Under the pieces are notes generated by a model. That model searched no databases, had not been told where the DNA came from, and saw only the letters and a list, made by a program, of their open reading frames with translations. A stretch of DNA of 64,000 nt from Streptomyces bacillaris (GTDB lineage: Bacteria > Actinomycetota > Actinomycetes > Streptomycetales > Streptomycetaceae). The position numbers were made by a program, and so were the translations under genes. Positions within the stretch are counted from its first letter, which is position 1, and each line of letters begins with the position of its first letter. The DNA is taken from positions 4,774,001 through 4,838,000 of the forward strand of contig NZ_CP029378.1 in assembly GCF_003268675.1 (NCBI RefSeq), in the 5' to 3' direction. Below are positions 35,358-43,814 of the stretch, piece by piece.

Positions 35358-35400
35358 CGATCAGCCCTGCCGGACGGTCACCGTCCGGCAGGGCTGATCG
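35358..35400 (+). terminator. Perfect 20-bp hairpin terminator with T-tract
   Basis: Left arm 35358-35377 and right arm 35381-35400 are exact complements with loop TCA, followed by TTTTC. The clearest intrinsic terminator in the window. Confidence 0.92.
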
Positions 35401-35576
35401 TTTTCTGCCGTTTCCCCTGCTCAAGTGGGCCTGAACGGCGCAGAATTCGGCATACCGGGAGCCTTCTCCCCCGTACGGGGCACACATCGTCGAACAAGCG
35501 TGTAGCTTGCCGGGTCAAGAGCCCGGGGGCCGGAATCCAGGGCGAACAGGGGCACTTGGAGTGGGGGCCTTTCTCG

Positions 35577-36329
35577 ATGAGCGTGCGGCTCATGGTGGTC
35601 GACGATCACCGCCTGCTCGCCGAGGCACTCGCCTCGGCGCTGAAACTGCGCGGGCACCGGGTGCTCGCGGCGGCCGCCCCGACGGCCGGGTCGGCGGAGC
35701 TGGTGGTCAGCAGGGCCCCGGAGGTCTGCCTCTTCGGTACGGCATCGCCCGCCGCCCCCGGGGTCTTCGACCCGATCGTGCGCATCGTCCAGGAGCGCCC
35801 CCAGGTGGCGGTGGTGGTGCTGGGCCCGGTGCCGAGCCCGCGCGGGATAGCGGCGGCCTTCGCGGCCGGGGCGGCGGGGTACGTCCGGCACGACGAGCGC
35901 ATCGAGGGCGTGGAGCGGGCGATGCTGAAGGCGCGGGCGGGGGAGAGCGCCATCGCCCCGCAGCTCCTGCGCGGTGCCTTCGCGGAGCTGCTCAACCCGG
36001 CGGTCCAGCCCGACGACGAGGGCCGCCGGCTGCTGCGGATGCTGACCCCGCGCGAGGCGGAGGTCCTGGTCCGGGTGGCCGAGGGCGAGGACACCCGGGT
36101 GATCGCCGCCGGGATGCGGATCGCGCCGAGCACCGCCCGTACGCACGTCCAGCGGGTCCTGATGAAGCTGGGCGTCGGCTCCCGGCTGGAGGCGGCCGCC
36201 CTCGCCGCCCGCACCGGCCTGCTGGACCGGGCGGCGGGCGACAAGGGCACCGCCCACAACGGCTACGCCCCTGAACCCGGGCCCTCTTCAGGCCCCTCCG
36301 CCTCCGGGGCGGGCGCGGCCGGTGCCTGA
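35577..36329 (+). CDS. Orphan LuxR-type response regulator with degenerate receiver
   Basis: 250 aa. The N-terminal receiver begins canonically (RLMVVDDHRLLAEALASAL) but the phosphorylation position is lost: strand beta-3 reads PEVCLFGTASP where an Asp is expected, the beta-4 Ser/Thr is Gly (VVVLGPV) and the beta-5 Lys is Arg (GYVRHD). The C-terminal HTH is intact (LTPREAEVLVRVAEGEDT, IAPSTARTHVQRVLMKLGV). It therefore probably works without phosphorylation. No kinase is adjacent. Its last 67 bp overlap the convergent gene at 36263. Start chosen at ATG 35577; TTG 35556 is possible. Confidence 0.88.
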   Translation: MSVRLMVVDDHRLLAEALASALKLRGHRVLAAAAPTAGSAELVVSRAPEVCLFGTASPAAPGVFDPIVRIVQERPQVAVVVLGPVPSPRGIAAAFAAGAAGYVRHDERIEGVERAMLKARAGESAIAPQLLRGAFAELLNPAVQPDDEGRRLLRMLTPREAEVLVRVAEGEDTRVIAAGMRIAPSTARTHVQRVLMKLGVGSRLEAAALAARTGLLDRAAGDKGTAHNGYAPEPGPSSGPSASGAGAAGA

Positions 36330-36577
36330 GCCGGGCGCAGCTTCATCCAGGCCAGGAAGAACAGGCCGAGCGCCAGCATCGCCAGCCCGGTCCAGAGGTT
36401 GATGTGGACGCCCTCGGCCTTCGCCAGGTCGGCGTCGGACGGGCTGATCCCGGCGAGCGTGACGATCACGCCGTAGACGACGAACAGGCCGCCGATGATC
36501 CGCCGGATGTCGAAGAGCCGGGCCGCGGTGGCGGACCTGCGCTCCAGCTCGGAGACTTCCTTCTGCAGGTCGGACAT
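36263..36577 (-). CDS. Two-span membrane protein linked to the symporter gene
   Basis: 104 aa. An N-terminal helix (DLQKEVSELERRSATAARLFD) then two spans (IIGGLFVVYGVIVTLAGI and LWTGLAMLALGLFFLAWM), and a Pro/Ala/Glu-rich tail encoded antisense to the response-regulator end. It follows the symporter gene by 27 bp and is probably co-transcribed with it. Small subunits of this sort often accompany sodium:solute symporters. Function not proven. Confidence 0.7.
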   Translation of the reverse strand: MSDLQKEVSELERRSATAARLFDIRRIIGGLFVVYGVIVTLAGISPSDADLAKAEGVHINLWTGLAMLALGLFFLAWMKLRPAQAPAAPAPEAEGPEEGPGSGA

Positions 36578-36604
36578 GGTGGGTTCCTCCGATCGGAACG
36601 CGTA

Positions 36605-38275
36605 TCAGAACGAGTACGGGACGTAGCACAGGGCGGCGAGCACGATCGCGCCCCAGCCGAGCAGCGCGGGCTTGCGGTACCAGGCCCGGTCCGCCTCCTC
36701 CAGCGCCTCGTCGGGGCTCGGGGACTCGGTCCCGTACACCAGACCGGCCAGCTCGGCCTCGGGCTTCGGGGCGGTGAAGAGCGTGACGACCACCATGACG
36801 ACGGCCCCCGCGACGAAGCCGACGATCGCGGAGACGAAGTTGGCGCCCTGGTCGGACGGGATGTCGATGACCCCGCCCTTGTAGATCCAGAAGTAGTTGA
36901 CCATCGCGGCGGCGGTACCGGCCACCAGACCCCAGACACCGGACTTCACGGAAGCCCTCTTCCAGAACATCCCCAGTATGAAGACAACGAACATCGGCAC
37001 GTTGAAGAACGAGAACAGCGTCTGCAGATAGCTCATGATGTTCGAGAAGCTGGCGGCGATGAACGCCGTGCCGATCGAGGCCAGTACGCCGATCGCCGTG
37101 ATCAGCCGCCCGAACTTCAGGTAGTACGTGTCCGGACGGTCCTTCACCACGTACCGCTGCCAGATGTCCGTCGTGAACACCGTGTTGAACGAGGAGACGT
37201 TGGCCGCCATCCCCGCCATGAACGCGGCGAGCAGACCGGTCACGGCGATGCCGAGTACGCCGTTGGGCAGCAGCTCCTGCATGAGCAGCGGGATCGCGTC
37301 GTTGTACGTGAGGTCGGAGTCCGGGGTGCCGATCTGCGGGACGATCACGGCGGCGACCAGGCCGGGGATCATCACCGCGAAGACGATGAAGATCTTCGGG
37401 AAGGCGGCGATCAGCGGGGTGCGCTTGGCGGCGGAGAGGTTCTTGGCGGAGAGGGCGCGCTGCACCTCGGCGAAGTTCGTCGTCCAGTAGCCGAAGGAGA
37501 GCACGAAGCCGAGGCCGAGGATGATCGTCAGCCAGTTGGCGCCCAGCGGGTTGGCGTCACCGATGCCGGTGCCGCCCCAGGCGGTCATGAAGTCGCCGCC
37601 GTGCTGCTTGGTCAGCGACTCGCTCATGGCGCCCCAGCCGCCGACCCGCTTGAGGCCGAGCACGGTGATCGGGATCAGCGCGGCGAGGATGACGAAGAAC
37701 TGGAGCACCTCGTTGTAGATCGCCGAGGAGAGGCCGCCGATGGTGATGTAGACCAGCACGAACAGGCCCGCGACGACGATCGCGACCCACTGCGGCCAGC
37801 CGAGGAGCGCCTCCACGACGATCGACAGGGCGTAGAGGTTGACGCCCGCGATGAGGATCGCCGCGAAGGCGAAGAGTATGGAGCTCAGCAGGTGGGCGGA
37901 CCTGTCGAACCGCTGGAGCAGGAACTCCGGTACGGAACGGACCTTGGACCGGTAGTAGAACGGCATCATCACCAGGCCGAGGAAGACCATGGCCGGGATG
38001 GCGCCGATCCAGTACCAGTGGACCACCGCGACGCCGTACTGCGCGCCGGTCGCCGCCATGCCGAGGATCTCGGTGGCGCCGAGATTCGCCGCGACGAAGG
38101 CGAGACCGGTCACCCAGGCGGGCAGCGACCGTCCGGAGAGGAAGAAGTCGAGGCTCGTCCTCACACTCGCACGGGCCATGAACCCGATGCCGAGAACGAC
38201 GACGAAGTAGATCGCCAGGATGGCGTAGTCGAGCCCGTTCGTGGGGAGACGGAGCCCTTCGGCCAGTGTCTGCAT
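36605..38275 (-). CDS. Sodium:solute symporter (SSS family), probably galactose/sugar uptake
   Basis: 556 aa, about 14 spans. SSS signatures include DFFLSGRSLPAWVTGLAF, AANLGATEILGMAATGAQYG, VYITIGGLSSAIYNEVLQFF, and AAFMAGMAANVSSFNTVFTTD in the sodium-site region. It is divergent from galTEK across 242 bp, so a role as galactose importer is likely. That follows from position and family (SglT-like members carry sugars) and is not proven by sequence. Confidence 0.9.
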   Translation of the reverse strand: MQTLAEGLRLPTNGLDYAILAIYFVVVLGIGFMARASVRTSLDFFLSGRSLPAWVTGLAFVAANLGATEILGMAATGAQYGVAVVHWYWIGAIPAMVFLGLVMMPFYYRSKVRSVPEFLLQRFDRSAHLLSSILFAFAAILIAGVNLYALSIVVEALLGWPQWVAIVVAGLFVLVYITIGGLSSAIYNEVLQFFVILAALIPITVLGLKRVGGWGAMSESLTKQHGGDFMTAWGGTGIGDANPLGANWLTIILGLGFVLSFGYWTTNFAEVQRALSAKNLSAAKRTPLIAAFPKIFIVFAVMIPGLVAAVIVPQIGTPDSDLTYNDAIPLLMQELLPNGVLGIAVTGLLAAFMAGMAANVSSFNTVFTTDIWQRYVVKDRPDTYYLKFGRLITAIGVLASIGTAFIAASFSNIMSYLQTLFSFFNVPMFVVFILGMFWKRASVKSGVWGLVAGTAAAMVNYFWIYKGGVIDIPSDQGANFVSAIVGFVAGAVVMVVVTLFTAPKPEAELAGLVYGTESPSPDEALEEADRAWYRKPALLGWGAIVLAALCYVPYSF

Positions 38276-38517
38276 GGGGGGTACTCGCTTCGTTGCGCGA
38301 ACTGAACCCGACGGAACCTACGCCTCTGCGTTCGTTAAATGAACAGTTTCGTTGAGGTTCTTTGTTTGATCGTGATCGAACGCGGGGGAATGCCCGAGTA
38401 TGCCGCGTCTGGTGGGTGCCGGGCGCCCTCGTGCCGCGCGTGGCCATTGACGAGAGTGTTCGCTCGTGATTTGTTATGTGCGCTTATGTTGACTGGGGGA
38501 ACGGGTGGAGGATCCTG
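38276..38517. promoter_or_regulatory. Divergent gal control region
   Basis: Contains an imperfect palindrome GTTTGATC-GT-GATCGAAC at 38364-38381, including a TGATCG direct repeat, in a relatively AT-rich stretch (38330-38385). This fits a DeoR/LacI-type operator controlling both symporter and galT. The galT ribosome site GGAGG is at about 38507-38511. Confidence 0.5.
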
Positions 38518-39561
38518 GTGAAGAAGACGGTTACGCGCCTGGCCGACGGCCGTGAGCTGATCTACTACGACTCCGTCGACAGCACCGTCCGGAACGCGGT
38601 CGACCGGCGCCCGCTCGACGCCGTCTCCACCTCCTCGGAGATCCGCCACGACCCGCTGCTCGGGGACGCGGTCGCCATCGCCTCGCACCGCCAGGGCCGC
38701 ACCTACCATCCGCCCGCCGACGCCTGCCCGCTCTGCCCCACCCGGGACGGCCGCCTCAGCGAGATCCCCGACAACCACTACGACGTCGCCGTCTTCGAGA
38801 ACCGCTTCCCCTCCCTCGCCGGGGACTCCGGCCGTTGCGAGGTCGTCTGCTTCACCTCCGACCACGAGGCGTCCTTCGCCGACCTCACCGAGGAGCAAGC
38901 GGCGCTCGTCCTCGCCGCCTGGACCGACCGCACCGCCGCCCTGGGCGCCCTCGACCAGGTCACCCAGGTCTTCTGCTTCGAGAACCGCGGCGCCGAGATC
39001 GGCGTCACCCTCGGCCACCCCCACGGCCAGATCTACGGCTACCCCTTCGTCACCCCGCGCACCGAGCTGATGCTCCGCTCCGCCGCCCGCCACCGCGCGG
39101 AGCACGGCGGCAACCTCTTCGACGACGTGGTCGCCCGCGAGGAGAAGGACGGCAGCCGGATCGTCCTCGCCACCGACGACTGGATCGCCCATGTCCCGTA
39201 CGCCGCGCACTGGCCCTACGAGGTCCACCTCCACCCCCGCCGTCGCGTCCCCGACCTGATCGCGCTGGACGAGGCCGCGCGGGCCGAGTTCCCCCGGGTC
39301 TACCTGGAGCTGCTGCGCCGCTTCGACCGGATCTTCGGCCCCGGTGAGCCGCCGACCCCGTACATCTCCGCCTGGCACCAGGCGCCGTTCGGGATCGCGG
39401 GCCGGGAGGAGTTCGCGCTGCATCTGGAGCTTTTCACCATCCGCCGTACATCCGGCAGACTGAAGTTCCTGGCGGGCTCCGAATCGGGCATGGGCGTGTT
39501 CATCAACGACGTGCCTCCGGAGGCCGCTGCCCAACGTCTGCGAGAGGTAGCGAGCACGTGA
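38518..39561 (+). CDS. galT: Galactose-1-phosphate uridylyltransferase
   Basis: 347 aa from GTG 38518, preceded by GGAGG. HIT-fold enzyme of the Leloir pathway: swaps UMP between UDP-glucose and galactose-1-phosphate. The catalytic motif GHPHGQIYGYP (nucleophilic His in HPH) is near residue 165; the Zn site has CPLCP near 65; C-terminal YISAWHQAP and a final FLAGSESGMGVFIND. Overlaps galE by GTGA. Confidence 0.95.
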   Translation: MKKTVTRLADGRELIYYDSVDSTVRNAVDRRPLDAVSTSSEIRHDPLLGDAVAIASHRQGRTYHPPADACPLCPTRDGRLSEIPDNHYDVAVFENRFPSLAGDSGRCEVVCFTSDHEASFADLTEEQAALVLAAWTDRTAALGALDQVTQVFCFENRGAEIGVTLGHPHGQIYGYPFVTPRTELMLRSAARHRAEHGGNLFDDVVAREEKDGSRIVLATDDWIAHVPYAAHWPYEVHLHPRRRVPDLIALDEAARAEFPRVYLELLRRFDRIFGPGEPPTPYISAWHQAPFGIAGREEFALHLELFTIRRTSGRLKFLAGSESGMGVFINDVPPEAAAQRLREVAST

Positions 39562-40538
39562 GCAACCCGAAGAAGAAGTACCTGGTCACCGGCGGCGCCG
39601 GCTACGTCGGCAGCGTGGTCGCCCAGCACCTGCTGGAGGCCGGGCACGCGGTGACCGTCCTGGACGACCTCTCCACCGGTTTCCGCGAGGGCGTCCCGGC
39701 AGGTGCCACCTTCATCGAGGGCCGCATCCAGGACGCCGCCCGCCACCTCGACCCCTCCTTCGACGGCGTCCTGCACTTCGCCGCCTTCTCACAGGTCGGA
39801 GAGTCCGTCGTGGACCCCGAGAAGTACTGGGTCAACAACGTCGGCGGCACCACCGCCCTCCTCGCCGCCATGCGCGAGCACGGGGTGCGCACGCTCGTCT
39901 TCTCCTCCACCGCCGCCACCTACGGCGAGCCGGTCTCCAGCCCCATCACCGAGACCGACCCCACCGCTCCCACCAGCCCCTACGGCGCCTCCAAGCTCGC
40001 CGTCGACCACATGATCAGCGGCGAGGCCACCGCCCACGGCCTGGCCGCCGTCTCGCTGCGCTACTTCAACGTCGCCGGGGCGTACGGCAGCTGTGGCGAG
40101 CGCCACACCCCCGAGTCCCACCTCATCCCGCTCGTCCTCCAGGTCGCCCTCGGCAAGCGCGAGTCGATCTCCGTCTTCGGTGACGACTACCCCACCCCCG
40201 ACGGCACCTGCGTCCGCGACTACATCCACGTCGCGGACCTCGCCGAGGCCCACCTCCTCGCCCTGGACGCCGCCGCCCCCGGCGAGCACCTGATCTGCAA
40301 CCTCGGCAACGGCAACGGCTTCTCCGTGCGGGAGGTCATCGAGACCGTCCGCAAGGTCACCGGCCACCCGATCCCCGAGACCCCGGCCCCGCGCCGCGGC
40401 GGCGACCCCGCCGTCCTCGTCGCCTCCGCCGCCACCGCCATCGAACGCCTGGACTGGCAGCCCTCCCGCGCCGACCTGGCCGGAATCGTCGCCGACGCCT
40501 GGGAGTTCGCCCGCCGACAGGAGACCACCACCGCATGA
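39558..40538 (+). CDS. galE: UDP-glucose 4-epimerase
   Basis: 326 aa short-chain dehydrogenase. NAD loop VTGGAGYVGSVVAQHLLE at the N-terminus; catalytic Ser in FSSTAATYGEP and the YxxxK motif in SPYGASKLAVDHM; DYIHVADLAEAHL and YFNVAGAYG are epimerase signatures. It interconverts UDP-galactose and UDP-glucose. Coupled on both sides (GTGA with galT, ATGA with galK). Confidence 0.95.
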   Translation: MSNPKKKYLVTGGAGYVGSVVAQHLLEAGHAVTVLDDLSTGFREGVPAGATFIEGRIQDAARHLDPSFDGVLHFAAFSQVGESVVDPEKYWVNNVGGTTALLAAMREHGVRTLVFSSTAATYGEPVSSPITETDPTAPTSPYGASKLAVDHMISGEATAHGLAAVSLRYFNVAGAYGSCGERHTPESHLIPLVLQVALGKRESISVFGDDYPTPDGTCVRDYIHVADLAEAHLLALDAAAPGEHLICNLGNGNGFSVREVIETVRKVTGHPIPETPAPRRGGDPAVLVASAATAIERLDWQPSRADLAGIVADAWEFARRQETTTA

Positions 40539-41731
40539 CCGCAACCGCCGGTCCGTCGAACGAGTACGGGCAGGGGACCGAGCCGTCCGCCACCTTCACC
40601 ACGCTGTACGGGGCCGAGCCCCACGGGGTGTGGGCGGCACCGGGGCGGGTGAACCTCATCGGTGAGTACACCGACTTCAACGACGGCTTCGTCATGCCGC
40701 TCGCCCTCCCGCACGCCGCCCGCGCCGCCGTCGCCCCGCGCACGGACGGCGTGCTGCGGCTGTACTCCACCGACGTGCCCGGCGGCGTCGTCTCGCTCCG
40801 CGTCGACGAACTGGCCCCCCACTCCGGCCACGGCTGGGCCGCCTACCCGGCGGGCGTGGTCTGGGCGCTGCGCGCGGCCGGCCACCCGGTGACCGGCGCG
40901 GACATCGCCCTGGCCTCCACCGTCCCCACCGGCGCCGGGCTCTCCTCCTCCGCCGCCCTGGAGACCGTCACCGCGCTCGCGCTCAACGACCTGTTCCACC
41001 TCGGCCTGAGCGGACCCGAACTGGCCGTCGTCGGCCGCCGCGCCGAGAACGACTTCGTCGGCGTGCCCTGCGGGATCATGGACCAGATGGCGTCGGCCTG
41101 CTGCACCGAGGGCCACGCCCTCCACCTGGACACCCGCGACCTCACCCTGCGCCAGGTCCCCTTCGACCTGGCCGCCCAGGGCCTCACGCTCCTGGTCGTC
41201 GACACCCGGGTCAAGCACGCGCTCGGGGACGGGGCGTACGCGGAGCGCCGGGCGGGCTGCGAGGAGGGCGCCCGGCTGCTGGACATCCCCGCCCTGCGGG
41301 ACCTCCCGTACGGAGACCTCCCCACGGCCCTCGCCACGCTCGCCGGTGCCGGGGCGGACGAGTCCGTCGTCCGTTACGTACGCCATGTCGTCACCGACAA
41401 CCAGCGGGTGGAGCAGGTCATCGCCCTGCTCGACGCGGGCGAGGTGCGGGCGGCGGGCCCGGTCCTGAACGAGGGCCACCGCTCGCTCCGGGACGATCTG
41501 CGGGTCTCCTGCCCCGAGTTGGACCTCGCGGTCGCGGCGGCCCAGGAGGCCGGGGCGCTCGGCGCGCGCATGACCGGGGGCGGCTTCGGCGGCTCCGCGA
41601 TCGTGCTGGCGGAGGCGGCGGAGGCCGACGCGGTGGCCGGGGCCGTCACCAAGGCGTTCGCCGCGGCGGGCCACGCGGCGCCGGGCGTCTTCGCCGCCGT
41701 CCCGTCCGCCGGAGCCCGCCGCCTCAGCTGA
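40535..41731 (+). CDS. galK: Galactokinase
   Basis: 398 aa GHMP kinase. Signature near the N-terminus GRVNLIGEYTDFNDGFVMP (sugar-binding), ATP loop PTGAGLSSSAALE near 135, and C-terminal MTGGGFGGSAIVL. It makes galactose-1-phosphate and is last of the galTEK operon. The N-terminal 25 residues before the fold (GPSNEYGQGTEPS) are of low complexity. Confidence 0.95.
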   Translation: MTATAGPSNEYGQGTEPSATFTTLYGAEPHGVWAAPGRVNLIGEYTDFNDGFVMPLALPHAARAAVAPRTDGVLRLYSTDVPGGVVSLRVDELAPHSGHGWAAYPAGVVWALRAAGHPVTGADIALASTVPTGAGLSSSAALETVTALALNDLFHLGLSGPELAVVGRRAENDFVGVPCGIMDQMASACCTEGHALHLDTRDLTLRQVPFDLAAQGLTLLVVDTRVKHALGDGAYAERRAGCEEGARLLDIPALRDLPYGDLPTALATLAGAGADESVVRYVRHVVTDNQRVEQVIALLDAGEVRAAGPVLNEGHRSLRDDLRVSCPELDLAVAAAQEAGALGARMTGGGFGGSAIVLAEAAEADAVAGAVTKAFAAAGHAAPGVFAAVPSAGARRLS

Positions 41732-41754
41732 ACTTCACTTCCTGTGTGGGGAGT

Positions 41755-42198
41755 TCAGGCCAGCCGCTTGGTGAGGATGAACTCCGTGACGCCCGGCGGA
41801 TAGTCCTCCACCCGGCCGATCTCCTCGTACCCCTGCTTCCGGTAGAACTCCGGGGCCTGGAAGTCCCAGGTCTCCAACCGGGAGCGGGTGCAGGCCCGTT
41901 CGGTGCGGGCCACCCGCTCGGCCTCGGCCAGCAGCCGCGAACCGAGGCCGGACCCACGGTGGCGGGCGTCCACCCAGAGCAGGTCGACATGGAGCCAGTA
42001 CGCCCAGGTCCGCCCGGTCAGCCCGCCCGCGAGCGCGCCGTCCCGGTCCAACGCCCACACCTCCAGCGGGACTTCGTGCTCGGCGGGGGTGGAGAGCAGG
42101 GCCCGCAGCCCGGCCGAGGCCGCGACGTTGTCCTCCTGGAGCCGCTTGCTCAGCAGCCGGTGACGTTCTTTGTCCACTTCTGTCTCAAGACGGAACAT
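41755..42198 (-). CDS. GNAT-family N-acetyltransferase
   Basis: 147 aa from ATG 42198 with GGTGGGG before it. Acetyl-CoA motif VDARHRGSGLGSRLLAEAE, then a C-terminal FYRKQGYEEIGRVEDYPPG. Strand pairs match the GNAT fold. The start excludes a longer, less likely upstream reading. Substrate cannot be told. Confidence 0.87.
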   Translation of the reverse strand: MFRLETEVDKERHRLLSKRLQEDNVAASAGLRALLSTPAEHEVPLEVWALDRDGALAGGLTGRTWAYWLHVDLLWVDARHRGSGLGSRLLAEAERVARTERACTRSRLETWDFQAPEFYRKQGYEEIGRVEDYPPGVTEFILTKRLA

Positions 42199-42480
42199 GC
42201 ACCCCACCCTAAACACGCGGGGAGCCACCCCGGGCCATCAGTTCCGCGAATTCCCCTCCGCCCGAGGCCCCCGCCCGTACGCTGATCCCAGCACCGGTGG
42301 GGGCCGGTGCCGAATCAGGGGGCGAGAGAGTCGGGTACGGCGCCCGGGACGGGGTGGCAGGCGGTGCGGACGACGGCGGTCGGCGCACCCGGGTCCACCG
42401 GCAGGGACGGCCAGGGGGCCGTCGCCAAGGTTCCGGGCGCCGTACCCGCGGCTGTCCGCCCCGCCGATGGGGGTCTCTCT

Positions 42481-43269
42481 GTGGCTCGAATCCGGGTTCT
42501 GGTGGTCGACGACCACCGCATCTTCGCCGAATCGCTCGCGGCGGCCCTCGCGGCCGAACCGGATGTGGAGGTGGCGGCGGCGGGCAGCGGCCCGGCCGCC
42601 CTGCGCGCCCTGGAGCGGGCCGCCGCCGAGGTGCGCCCGTACGACGTGATCCTGGTCGACGCCGAGCTGGGCGCCCTCGCCCCCGGTGGCGGGGCTCCGG
42701 CCCTCCCGCCGCCCCGGCAGGAGGAGCCCGGGGCGGTCGACGGGATCGCGCTGGTCGCCCAGGTCCGCGCCGCCCGGCCGGGGGTCCGCTCGGTGGTGCT
42801 CGCGGAGAAGGACGACCCCCGGTGCGCCGCCCGCGCGCTCCAGGCGGGGGCCTCGGGGTGGGTGGCCAAGGACTGCTCGCTGCAGCGGCTGCTCACGGTG
42901 GTCCGGGGGGTGCTGCGCGACGAGACGCATCTGCCGCCCGCCCTGCTGACCGGGGTGCTGCGGGAGCTGACGGCGACCCGTAAGCACCGCACCGAGAGCC
43001 AGCAGCTGGTGGAGTCCCTGACCCCGCGCGAGCGCGAGGTGCTGCGCTGCATGGTGGCGGGTCTGGGGCGGAAGGCAGTGGCCGAGCGGCTGTTCCTCTC
43101 CCCGCACACGGTCCGTACGCACATGCAGAACGTGCTGGGCAAGCTCGGGGTGCACTCGACGCTGGCCGCCGTGGCGCTGGCCCGGCGGGCGGGGGTCGGC
43201 CCGGCGGAGCCGGTGGCGCCGGCCCGGCTAGCCGGGGATGTTGTCGAACGGGGCAGTCAACTGGCGTAG
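42481..43269 (+). CDS. Orphan LuxR/NarL-type response regulator
   Basis: 262 aa from GTG 42481 with GGGGG before it. The receiver is canonical at key points: VVDDHRIFAESLAAAL, phospho-acceptor in VILVDAELG, SVVLAEKD, and GWVAKD. An unusual Gly/Pro/Ala insert of about 25 residues follows the Asp (about 64-85). HTH: LTPREREVLRCMVAGLGRKA, LSPHTVRTHMQNVLGKLGV. No kinase is adjacent. The last 42 bp overlap the convergent MarR gene. Confidence 0.9.
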   Translation: MARIRVLVVDDHRIFAESLAAALAAEPDVEVAAAGSGPAALRALERAAAEVRPYDVILVDAELGALAPGGGAPALPPPRQEEPGAVDGIALVAQVRAARPGVRSVVLAEKDDPRCAARALQAGASGWVAKDCSLQRLLTVVRGVLRDETHLPPALLTGVLRELTATRKHRTESQQLVESLTPREREVLRCMVAGLGRKAVAERLFLSPHTVRTHMQNVLGKLGVHSTLAAVALARRAGVGPAEPVAPARLAGDVVERGSQLA

Positions 43270-43725
43270 CAGATCGGCCAGTTCGCCGCGCTGGTGGCGG
43301 GACAGCTCGCCGAGGATGGCCCGCTCCTGGTCGAGCAGCCCGGCCAGCGACTGGTCGGCCTTGTCACGCCCCTCGGCGGTCAGCCGGACGAGCACCCCGC
43401 GCCGGTCGTTCGGGTCGGGCAGCCGCTCGACCAGGTTCTTCTTGGTCAGCCGGTCGATCCGGTTGGTCATGGTGCCCGAGGTGACCAGGGTCTGGGTGAG
43501 CAGCTGGCCGGGGGAGAGCTGGTACGGGGGGCCGGCCCGGCGCAGCGAGGTGAGGACGTCGAACTCCCACGGCTCCAGGTGGTGCTCCGCGAACGCTATG
43601 CGGCGGGCCCGGTCGAGGTGGCGTGCCAGGCGGGAGACGCGGCTGAGCACCTCGAGTGGTTCCACGTCGAGGTCGGGGCGCTCGCGGCGCCATGCAGCGA
43701 CCAGTCGGTCGACCTCGTCCTCCAT
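43228..43725 (-). CDS. MarR-family transcriptional regulator
   Basis: 165 aa. Winged helix: LEPWEFDVLTSLRRAGPPYQLSPGQLLTQT, SGTMTNRIDRLTKKNLVERL, then DRRGVLVRLTAEGR (the wing). It probably starts at ATG 43725, seven bases after a TACACT -10 box on the minus strand, i.e. leaderless. Divergent from tam, with two palindromes between them as likely binding sites. Ligand unknown. Confidence 0.9.
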   Translation of the reverse strand: MEDEVDRLVAAWRRERPDLDVEPLEVLSRVSRLARHLDRARRIAFAEHHLEPWEFDVLTSLRRAGPPYQLSPGQLLTQTLVTSGTMTNRIDRLTKKNLVERLPDPNDRRGVLVRLTAEGRDKADQSLAGLLDQERAILGELSRHQRGELADLLRQLTAPFDNIPG

Positions 43726-43761
43726 GTCGATCAGTGTAGAGGGTCTGTCGACATGAAGTCT

Positions 43762-43789
43762 CTTGAATTCAAGTGTCTTGACATCAAGA
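43762..43789. promoter_or_regulatory. Twin palindromic operator between MarR gene and tam
   Basis: CTTGAATTCAAG at 43762-43773 and TCTTGACATCAAGA at 43776-43789 share the CTTGA...TCAAG pattern and lie two bases apart. They sit in the 89-bp region between the starts, so MarR probably controls both genes. Confidence 0.75.
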
Positions 43790-43814
43790 TATTGGGCGCG
43801 GGACCCTGTTCTCC

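Noticed and set aside
36404..38305. 633-aa plus-strand frame
   Set aside because: Antisense to the symporter; hydrophilic Arg/His/Asp-rich shadow.
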